Below are positions 1 to 5,003 of a stretch of 5,003 nucleotides of DNA, piece by piece. The DNA lies in assembly GCA_903907665.1 (NCBI GenBank), contig CAIVOW010000025.1, forward strand, positions 1 to 5,003, read 5' to 3'. This stretch comes from an uncultured Actinomycetes bacterium. GTDB lineage: Bacteria > Actinomycetota > Actinomycetes > Nanopelagicales > Nanopelagicaceae. A model generated the notes under the pieces. That model was given only the letters and a program-made list of their open reading frames with translations. It ran no database searches and had not been told where the DNA came from. Made by a program: the position numbers and the translations under genes. The number at the start of each line of letters is the position of its first letter. Position 1 is the stretch's first letter.

Positions 1-910
1 AGTCGTCATGATCTCCCACCGCATGTCTGAAATGCTCGACATTAGTGATCGCTTCACAGTCTTGCGTGACAGCAAGTTCATCGATACCAGTACTCGGGCT
101 GGAGTGGATGAGAATTGGCTGATCGACCGAATGGTTCTTAACAAGCCTAAGAAGGCTATCCACTCAACTGAAGAATTACTAAAGACTGAAGTAGTTTTAG
201 AAGTAAAAGGAATGACAGATCTTTTTGGCGCTTTTCAGGATGTCTCTTTTAGCCTTCACAAAGGCGAAATTGTTGGCTTGGCCGGACTTGCGGGAGCGGG
301 ACGCACTGAATTAGTAGAAGCAATCGTTGGCTTGCACCCACGCAAGGCCGGAGATGTCATTGTTGAAGGAGTGATAGTCAGTCATTCCACTCGCGCCACA
401 ATGAACGCTGGTGTTGTGCTGGTCCCAGATGATCGCCGCGCGAAATCGACAATTCGCGACATGTCTATCAGAGATAATCTCTTGTTATCTATTCATGGCC
501 GACCACAGAAACAACGATCACGCCGCAAGGAAGAGAAAATTGTTGATGAATGGGTTTCTAAATTTAAAATTAAAATGTCTAATCCTTATGCGCCAATTAG
601 TTCTCTTTCGGGTGGCAACCAACAGAAAGTTGTTATTGCTCGTTGCCTGGAGACAAACCCAAAGGTTTTAATTCTCGATGAGGCGACACGAGGAATAGAC
701 TTAGGTGCAAAAGCCGAGATTTACCAAATTCTACGAGACCTTGCGAGTAAGGGATTAGCGATTCTCGTGGTTTCATCTGAACTTTCTGAGATTTTTGAAA
801 TTTCAGATCGAGTCCTGGTGATGCATGCCGGTGACTTAACTGCAAACCTAGCCCGAAAAGACATTAGTGAATCTGATGTTGTTTCCGCCGCGACTGGAGT
901 AAGAACGTGA
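1..910 (+). CDS. Sugar ABC transporter ATP-binding protein (RbsA/MglA type), 5'-truncated by window edge
   Basis: This is the C-terminal part of the cytoplasmic tandem ATPase that powers a CUT2-type (ribose/galactose/xylose family) importer. The reading frame is open from base 2, so the true start lies upstream; the family is about 500 residues and roughly 302 are visible. The fragment opens with VVMISHR, the H-loop region ending the first nucleotide-binding domain. A linker follows, then the second domain. Its Walker A is GLAGAGRT (nt 284-307), its signature LSGGN (605-619) and its Walker B VLILDEATRG (665-694). The Walker A lysine is replaced by arginine and the H-loop histidine by serine (VVSSE), as is normal for the second domain of this family, so ATP hydrolysis probably rests mainly on the first domain. 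DEATRG replaces the commoner DEPTRG. The stop overlaps the permease start (GTGA), indicating translational coupling. The family is certain; the substrate is not. Confidence 0.95.
   Translation, partial: VVMISHRMSEMLDISDRFTVLRDSKFIDTSTRAGVDENWLIDRMVLNKPKKAIHSTEELLKTEVVLEVKGMTDLFGAFQDVSFSLHKGEIVGLAGLAGAGRTELVEAIVGLHPRKAGDVIVEGVIVSHSTRATMNAGVVLVPDDRRAKSTIRDMSIRDNLLLSIHGRPQKQRSRRKEEKIVDEWVSKFKIKMSNPYAPISSLSGGNQQKVVIARCLETNPKVLILDEATRGIDLGAKAEIYQILRDLASKGLAILVVSSELSEIFEISDRVLVMHAGDLTANLARKDISESDVVSAATGVRT
896..899 (+). promoter_or_regulatory. Ribosome binding site for the permease (GGAG)
   Basis: GGAG lies 7 bases before the GTG at 907, inside the last codons of the ATPase gene. It supports GTG as the real start and the 4-base GTGA stop/start overlap. 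Confidence 0.7.
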
Positions 911-1905
911 AACGAGTATTTAAACTTCCAAGCTTGAGCTCAATGCCGCCATGGTTTGGCTTGCTCGTTCTTGAAGTCGTGCTGATAATCGGTATGAGCA
1001 TCATTCAGCCAGCTTTTATCTCTGGCTCTAACCTCAGCAACATTATTCGTTCGGCCGCCATTCCAATCGTTTTAGGTATTGGAATGACTTTTACAATATT
1101 AACTGCAGGTATCGATTTATCAGTGGGTAGCGCTCTAGCATTTACTGGAATTTTGCTCTCGGGCTTCATTACTCATATGCCACGTTTTGCTGCGGTACTT
1201 CTTACGGTTGTCATCGTGACTGCTGTTGTAGGAGGCATTAACGGAATTCTGATTGGAAAAATTGGCCTTAATTCATTTGTTATTACCTTGGGAACGTTGG
1301 GAATTTTCCGCGGCATCTCTTATCTTGTTACAAATGGAACTACTCGGACGATCGATACCGGCACTCTGATCAACACTTTAGGTGATGGTAACTGGGGCCC
1401 TATTCCAGGTCCTGCGGTTGTAGTCATAGTTGTTGCACTCTTGTCCGTGTGGGCACTTCGTTCGACCTACTTTGGTCGCGATGTTTATGCCGTAGGTGGA
1501 AATGAATTCGCCGCACGCCTTGCAGGCGTTTTCACCTCACGTGTAAAACTAACGGTTTATTTTATTTCTGCAGCTTTGGCAGCACTTGCCGGAATCATGC
1601 AAGTTGGACGCCTGCAATCGGCAGCACCAACAGCTGGAGCTGGAATTGAACTTACTGTCGTAGCAGGCGTTCTGCTCGGCGGTACTCGCCTAAGCGGTGG
1701 CGTAGGAAGTATTACAGGAACAGTCATCGGGCTGCTCTTCCTACAAACCGTATCGAATTCCCTGACCATTCAGGGGGTCTCCTCATACTGGCAACAAGTC
1801 GTAACCGGTGTGTTATTAGGAGCAGCAGTTCTCTTCGATCGTATACAGGTCTCGTATGCGAGCAGAAGAAAATATCGAGAGGAAAGCAATGTCACTAAAG
1901 AATAA
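907..1905 (+). CDS. Sugar ABC transporter permease (RbsC type)
   Basis: This is the integral membrane subunit (332 residues) of the importer, normally a homodimer forming the translocation path; full-length for the family (RbsC is about 320). Hydrophobic segments fall near residues 18-35, 50-67, 74-90, 95-118, 122-140, 168-185, 214-232, 248-282 and 297-311. Family landmarks are GIGMTFTILTAGIDLSVGS (57-75), the cytoplasmic coupling-loop motif AVGGNEFAARLAGV (195-208), and the glycine-rich GVLLGGTRLSGGVGS (254-268). The C-terminus is short and charged. The GTG start is supported by GGAG 7 bases upstream and by the family-like N-terminus. The gene overlaps the ATPase by 4 bases and the binding protein by 17, in different frames, so the three are almost certainly co-translated from one mRNA. 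Substrate cannot be read from the permease. Confidence 0.95.
   Translation: MKRVFKLPSLSSMPPWFGLLVLEVVLIIGMSIIQPAFISGSNLSNIIRSAAIPIVLGIGMTFTILTAGIDLSVGSALAFTGILLSGFITHMPRFAAVLLTVVIVTAVVGGINGILIGKIGLNSFVITLGTLGIFRGISYLVTNGTTRTIDTGTLINTLGDGNWGPIPGPAVVVIVVALLSVWALRSTYFGRDVYAVGGNEFAARLAGVFTSRVKLTVYFISAALAALAGIMQVGRLQSAAPTAGAGIELTVVAGVLLGGTRLSGGVGSITGTVIGLLFLQTVSNSLTIQGVSSYWQQVVTGVLLGAAVLFDRIQVSYASRRKYREESNVTKE
1877..1882 (+). promoter_or_regulatory. Ribosome binding site deciding the substrate-binding protein start (GAGAGG)
   Basis: GAGAGG is 6 bases before the ATG at 1889 and is a strong site. The competing in-frame ATG at 1856 has only a weak AGGT at 5 bases, and would add 11 highly charged residues before the signal peptide. 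The 1889 start is therefore preferred. Confidence 0.75.
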
Positions 1906-2890
1906 ACTGGTAAAGGTTGTCCCCTTACTTGCAGTTGCTGCTCTTTTAGCAACAGGCTCAGTACCTGCTAAAGCAGCTGCTTCAAAAGGACTAGTTGGAT
2001 TTAGCTATCCAATTCAAGCCAACACTTATTTGAGCGCAATCGGCCAAGCGGCTGAAAAAGTTCTAACTAAAAACGGATACACAATGCTTGGTATCGATGC
2101 ACAGCTCGATGGAAACAAGCAGATTTCCGATGTTGAAACAATGATCACTAAGGGTGTCAAAGCCATGATCATCTATCCACTTGATTCAAAGGGCCTTAAG
2201 CCATCACTTGATAAGGCTGCAGCTGCTGGAATTAAAGTTATTACAATGAACTACAGCACCGATGATTCACGCGCTGCACCACCATCACCAGCACTTGCTC
2301 AAGTTCAAGATGCATTTACAAGCAAGAACCTCGCGAGAGATCGCGTTGCTTACTTGCAGAAGGTTCTTCCAAATGGCGGAAACGTTCTCTATGTTGGTCT
2401 TGGCTTCCCAGTTGCTGCTCTCGAGAAGCATGCTGAATTGTTCAAGGCAGCACTTGCAAAGAGCTCAAAGTTCAAGTATCTCGGTCGCGTAGATAACCAG
2501 ACCGATAACGCAGAAGGTGGCCGTCAAGCAGTTGACGCAGCACTCATCAAGTATCCAAAAATTGATGCAATCGTTGCTTACAACGATCCAACAGCTCTTG
2601 GTGCTTATTCATCAGTGAAGTCAGCTGGTAAAGCTGGAAAGATCAAGGTAATTGGTCTTCAGATGCAACCAGAAGCTGTAACTTCAATCAAGAACAACGA
2701 AATCAACGGTTCATGGGATTACAACCCAGTTCAATCTGGTATCTCACTTGCAACATTGACAGTTGATATCTTGAAGAATCACCCAAGCACAAGCTGGAGT
2801 AAGACAATCCAGACTCGCGCTGTTTTCTACGATAACTCAACGATCGCAAACTTTGTCCCATGGACAGATCGTTTGAAGGCAATTAAGTAA
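1889..2890 (+). CDS. Sugar ABC transporter substrate-binding protein (RbsB-like, Peripla_BP_4 type)
   Basis: This is the extracytoplasmic solute receptor of the importer, 333 residues. The N-terminus is a Sec signal peptide: a lysine-rich start (MSLKNKLVK), a hydrophobic core VVPLLAVAALLA (10-21) and probable cleavage after AKA (27-29). There is no cysteine anywhere, so no lipobox. The mature part aligns with RbsB: N-lobe start LVGFSYPIQANTY (35-47), VETMITKGVKAMIIYPLDS (82-100), IKVITMNY (115-122), NVLYVGLG (165-172), and the YNDPTALGAY hinge-side motif (231-240) followed by KVIGLQ. Most ribose-contact positions of E. coli RbsB are changed: LDRQ reads MNYS, the AARERG arginine is lost, and GFDG reads GLQM; the ND asparagine (232) remains. 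A proline-rich stretch (131-134) sits after the first lobe. Codon use is strongly biased (mostly AAG, AAC, CCA), suggesting high expression. Family sure; ligand unknown. Confidence 0.93.
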   Translation: MSLKNKLVKVVPLLAVAALLATGSVPAKAAASKGLVGFSYPIQANTYLSAIGQAAEKVLTKNGYTMLGIDAQLDGNKQISDVETMITKGVKAMIIYPLDSKGLKPSLDKAAAAGIKVITMNYSTDDSRAAPPSPALAQVQDAFTSKNLARDRVAYLQKVLPNGGNVLYVGLGFPVAALEKHAELFKAALAKSSKFKYLGRVDNQTDNAEGGRQAVDAALIKYPKIDAIVAYNDPTALGAYSSVKSAGKAGKIKVIGLQMQPEAVTSIKNNEINGSWDYNPVQSGISLATLTVDILKNHPSTSWSKTIQTRAVFYDNSTIANFVPWTDRLKAIK

Positions 2891-2904
2891 AAGTAATACT
2901 CAAA

Positions 2905-2945
2905 TAAATAAGCCGGTGTGGATAATTTCCACACCGGCTTATTTA
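2905..2945. terminator. Bidirectional intrinsic terminator between convergent operons
   Basis: A perfect 18-bp inverted repeat pairs 2905-2922 with 2928-2945 around a 5-base loop (TAATT). The central arm is GCCGGTGTGGA, flanked by A/T pairs (TAAATAA / TTATTTA) that supply a T-rich 3' arm on either strand. It starts 14 bases after the binding-protein stop and ends 20 bases before the crotonase stop on the other strand, so it is well placed to end both transcripts. The T-tract is somewhat better on the - strand (TTATTTATTTG) than on the + strand (TTATTTACATT). Confidence 0.88.
2917..2925 (-). promoter_or_regulatory. Exact match to the DnaA-box consensus, inside the terminator hairpin
   Basis: On the - strand these nine bases read TTATCCACA, the classical E. 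coli DnaA-box consensus. It lies across the left arm and loop of the hairpin. It is a single box with no dnaA, dnaN or AT-rich unwinding region nearby, so it is most likely a coincidence of the hairpin sequence; a DnaA-titration or regulatory role is possible but unproven. Confidence 0.2.
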
Positions 2946-2965
2946 CATTGAGCTGAGAAATTTTA

Positions 2966-3766
2966 TTATTGGCGAAATTGCCCAAAATCTGGAGAGCGTT
3001 TTTCAGCGAATGCCTTTCCGCCTTCTTTTGATTCATCGGTCTGCGTGTATAGATCTAGCACATCAAAAGCTAAAGATTGAATACCGACAATATGATCCGT
3101 ATCTGCATTAAATGAATGCTTCAAAGCTTTTAGGGCCGTAGGGGAGAGTGCACACACTTTTAGCGCCCATTCCATTGCCGCAGACATCAGCTGATCTGGT
3201 TGAACAACTTTGTTTACTAATCCCCATCGTTCAGCAGTTTCGGCATCGTATTGTTCGCATAAAAACCAAATCTGACGAGCGCGTTTTTCTCCTACTACGC
3301 GAGCCAGATATGCACTTCCAAAACCTGCATCAAAAGAACCTACTCGAGGACCTACTTGTCCAAATTTTGCCGTACTAGATGAAATAGTCAGATCCGAGAG
3401 CACATGCAGGACATGGCCCCCACCGATTGCAAATCCGTTTACTGCGGCAATGACAGGTTTAGGAATAGAGCGGATTAATTTGTGAAGTGATTCAATCTCA
3501 AACATTCCAGTTTCTGTTTCGCCGTAGTTACCCTTTTCAGCACGTTCCTTCTGATCTCCACCGGTACAAAATGCTTTATCTCCGGCGCCCGTCAAGATTA
3601 CTGCTCCGACTTTTGAGTCGACCCAAGCAGTTTTGAAAGCCGTGAGAAGTTCATCCACGGTACGTCCACGAAGGGCGTTGTAGCGATCTGGGCGATTAAT
3701 AGTCAAAATTGCTACGCCCTGCTTGACCTCATACAGAACATCAGTAAATTCATTCAACGGAATCAT
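2966..3766 (-). CDS. Crotonase-superfamily protein, MenB/BadI branch (naphthoyl-CoA synthase-like or 2-ketocyclohexanecarboxyl-CoA hydrolase-like)
   Basis: A complete 266-residue cytoplasmic acyl-CoA enzyme. MenB closes a ring (o-succinylbenzoyl-CoA to dihydroxynaphthoyl-CoA) and BadI hydrolytically opens one (2-ketocyclohexanecarboxyl-CoA to pimeloyl-CoA); they are close relatives. Visible landmarks are FCTGGDQ (66-72), GNY (79-81, the E. coli MenB Tyr97 position), the oxyanion-hole segment GGGHVLH (115-121), GQVGPRVGSFDAG (136-148) with Gln137, Gly139, Ser144 and Asp146, Trp167, FNADTD (219-224) and the tail KRSPDFGQF. GGGHVLH and GSFD favour MenB; the short N-terminus, RGRTVDEL, CTGGDQ and GQVGP recall BadI. 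The Tyr258 position of E. coli MenB is Thr241 here, with a tyrosine one residue earlier. The start is supported by AGGG 7 bases upstream. It follows the thiolase by 42 bases, probably in one operon, which favours catabolism. Subfamily assignment rests on remembered sequences. Confidence 0.88.
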   Translation of the reverse strand: MIPLNEFTDVLYEVKQGVAILTINRPDRYNALRGRTVDELLTAFKTAWVDSKVGAVILTGAGDKAFCTGGDQKERAEKGNYGETETGMFEIESLHKLIRSIPKPVIAAVNGFAIGGGHVLHVLSDLTISSSTAKFGQVGPRVGSFDAGFGSAYLARVVGEKRARQIWFLCEQYDAETAERWGLVNKVVQPDQLMSAAMEWALKVCALSPTALKALKHSFNADTDHIVGIQSLAFDVLDLYTQTDESKEGGKAFAEKRSPDFGQFRQ

Positions 3767-3773
3767 GGCGCTA

Positions 3774-3777
3774 CCCT
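3774..3777 (-). promoter_or_regulatory. Ribosome binding site for the crotonase gene (AGGG)
   Basis: On the - strand AGGG stands 7 bases before the ATG whose first base is 3766. It is of moderate strength and supports this start in the short gap after the thiolase. Confidence 0.5.
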
Positions 3778-3786
3778 ATCTATTAG

Positions 3787-3805
3787 TTATCCATCAATTA
3801 TCCAT
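3787..3805. repeat. Two direct copies of TTATCCAT spaced 11 bases apart
   Basis: TTATCCAT occurs at 3787-3794 and 3798-3805, all within the 42-base gap between the thiolase stop and the crotonase start. The start-to-start spacing is one helical turn. Each copy also resembles a DnaA box at 7 of 9 positions. It could be a small operator or simply low-complexity A/T-rich spacer; no function is established. Confidence 0.4.
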
Positions 3806-3808
3806 TAT

Positions 3809-5002
3809 TTAAGCGTCTACCTTGATAGCCATTGCGACGCCGAGCCCAACTCCAATGCATGCCGCAGCAACACCAATGCCGCCGCCTTGGCGCCTGAGTT
3901 CACGGGCAGTTTCAATAATTACTCGAGACGCTGATGCGCCAACGGGATGTCCAATCGCAATGGCCCCACCGTTAATATTTACTTTTTCTAAAGGAATCTC
4001 AGGCATTTCATGCAAGACAGTCAAAACCATCGAAGCAAATGCCTCATTAATCTCCCAAACTTTAATATCCGATGCTTGAAGATTGAGTTTTGCAAGTAAC
4101 TGGCGAATTGCAAAGACAGGAGCAAGTGAGAACTGTTCAGGTTCGGTGGCAACAACGCGCGCACCAAGAATGGTTCCAATGGGTTCTAGGCCCATATCTT
4201 TGGCAATCAGATGCGATGTCAGTAAAGCTGCAACGCTTCCATCGTTGAGCGGTGATGAGTTACCTGCTGTACCAGCGCCACCTTCTGAAAAGGCCGATGG
4301 AAGCGCAGCTAATTTCTCGATTGAACTATCAGCCCTGATGCTTTCATCGCGAGTGACGCTGTTAAATGGAATAACCCAATCAGTATGAATTCCCCGATCC
4401 CAAGCTGCATTGGCTCTTTGATGTGATCGATAAGCCCACTCATCTTGTTGCTCACGTGAAATGTTGAGTTTCTCTGCAACGAGCTCTGAACATCTGCCCA
4501 AACTTGCAACCCAGTGAGCCGGGAACTGTGGATTTACCATGCGCCATCCAACGGTGCTCTGATTGTATATAGGGTTGTATTCAGGATTAGTTGGCTTTTC
4601 TTTACTTGTACGTTCGACTATCCATGGCGCGCGACTCATCGACTCGACGCCGCCGGCAACGATGAATTGCGCGTCTGCGGATCTAATAGCGCGCGAAGCT
4701 TGAATGAATGATTCTGCTCCAGATCCGCAAAGTCGATTTAAGGTAACGCCAGGAATAGATGTTGGATATCCAGCGAGAAGCGCGCCCATTCTTGCAACGT
4801 TTCGGTTATCTTCCCCTGCTCCGTTGGAATCTCCAATGATTACATCATCAATTTTTTTAAGGTCAAGTGAAGGAGTTCTGGAAGCAAGTGATTTTAAGGA
4901 AGTGGCGAGTAAATCATCGGGACGGGTTGTAGATAGACCACCAAAATATCGACCAAAAGGGGTTCGGACTGCGTTAACGATAACGACGTCAGGGGTTGTC
5001 AT
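3809..5002 (-). CDS. Thiolase (acetyl-CoA C-acyltransferase), 3-oxoadipyl-CoA thiolase-like
   Basis: Thiolytic cleavage of a 3-oxoacyl-CoA to acetyl-CoA plus a shortened acyl-CoA, in the cytoplasm. The 397-residue length is normal for the family. The nucleophilic Cys92 lies in NRLCGSGAES (89-98); NEAFA is at 319-323; His352 lies in GGAIAIGHPVGAS (345-357); the acid/base Cys382 lies in ACIGVGLG (381-388). GEDNRNVARM (63-72), VGWRMVNP (151-158) and CIGVG rather than CIGGG are traits I associate with the PcaF/PaaJ branch, which acts on dicarboxylic 3-oxoacyl-CoAs; other parts are less like that branch, so substrate is open. The start (MTTPDVVIVNAVRTPFGRY) matches the usual thiolase N-terminus. 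Its ATG is one base from the window edge, so the RBS and promoter are not visible and upstream operon genes may exist. The crotonase gene follows 42 bases later. Confidence 0.93.
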   Translation of the reverse strand: MTTPDVVIVNAVRTPFGRYFGGLSTTRPDDLLATSLKSLASRTPSLDLKKIDDVIIGDSNGAGEDNRNVARMGALLAGYPTSIPGVTLNRLCGSGAESFIQASRAIRSADAQFIVAGGVESMSRAPWIVERTSKEKPTNPEYNPIYNQSTVGWRMVNPQFPAHWVASLGRCSELVAEKLNISREQQDEWAYRSHQRANAAWDRGIHTDWVIPFNSVTRDESIRADSSIEKLAALPSAFSEGGAGTAGNSSPLNDGSVAALLTSHLIAKDMGLEPIGTILGARVVATEPEQFSLAPVFAIRQLLAKLNLQASDIKVWEINEAFASMVLTVLHEMPEIPLEKVNINGGAIAIGHPVGASASRVIIETARELRRQGGGIGVAAACIGVGLGVAMAIKVDA

Positions 5003-5003
5003 A

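Noticed and set aside
284..307. Walker A without lysine (GLAGAGRT) in the ATPase
   Set aside because: This is the normal state of the second nucleotide-binding domain in RbsA/MglA/XylG proteins, not a sign of a broken gene.
411..671. 86-codon open frame within the ATPase gene
   Set aside because: It lies out of frame across the conserved Q-loop and signature region of the ATPase; a shadow only.
1856..1888. Longer form of the binding protein starting at ATG 1856
   Set aside because: It adds a charged 11-residue extension before the signal peptide and deepens the overlap with the permease to 50 bases; the ATG at 1889 has a much better ribosome binding site.
2332..2345. Short inverted repeat (CGCGA ... 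TCGCG) in the binding-protein gene
   Set aside because: A 5-bp stem inside codons for a normal stretch of protein; expected by chance.
2827..3036. 69-codon - strand open frame spanning the convergent gap
   Set aside because: It runs through the terminator hairpin and overlaps both real genes, with no coding character of its own.
4083..4388. 101-codon open frame on the + strand opposite the thiolase
   Set aside because: It is the antisense shadow of a well-conserved thiolase, with no ribosome binding site or recognisable domain.
4..5002. Mobile element, CRISPR, tRNA or phage signatures
   Set aside because: No terminal repeats, regularly spaced repeats, tRNA-like folds or transposase/integrase-like proteins were seen on either strand.

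Overview
The window holds the 3' end of a sugar-type ABC importer operon on the + strand, which converges on a two-gene acyl-CoA operon on the - strand. The GC content looks moderate (mid-40s percent by eye, not counted), genes are tightly packed and overlapping, and Shine-Dalgarno sites are clear. Together with the protein style this fits a streamlined, possibly actinobacterial, aquatic bacterium such as the freshwater acI / Nanopelagicales group. That placement is an inference and no marker gene here proves it.

Layout, left to right: (1) 1-910 +, the C-terminal part of a tandem-NBD ATPase of the RbsA/MglA/XylG type, cut by the window edge; (2) 907-1905 +, an RbsC-type permease with a GTG start, overlapping the ATPase stop by 4 bases; (3) 1889-2890 +, an RbsB-type periplasmic-binding-like substrate-binding protein with a Sec signal peptide, overlapping the permease by 17 bases; (4) a 75-base convergent gap (2891-2965) filled by a perfect 18-bp hairpin that probably terminates both operons; (5) 2966-3766 -, a crotonase-superfamily protein of the MenB/BadI branch; (6) 3809-5002 -, a thiolase resembling the 3-oxoadipyl-CoA (PcaF/PaaJ) branch.

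The first three genes form one complete importer: the binding protein captures a solute outside the membrane, the permease forms the channel, and the ATPase drives import. The solute is probably a monosaccharide or similar small polar molecule. However, most residues that contact ribose in E. coli RbsB are not conserved, so ribose itself is not supported. The two - strand genes are probably co-transcribed (thiolase first, 42-base gap). A BadI/MenB-type C-C bond enzyme beside a dicarboxyl-CoA-style thiolase points to degradation of a cyclic or dicarboxylic acyl-CoA more than to menaquinone synthesis. The two operons share only the terminator, and nothing in the sequence links their functions.

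No RNA gene, mobile element, CRISPR array or phage feature was seen. The most useful leads are the MenB/BadI-like enzyme, which lacks a conserved C-terminal tyrosine, and the binding protein, which has neither a lipobox nor the usual ribose pocket. I did not find a convincing undescribed system.
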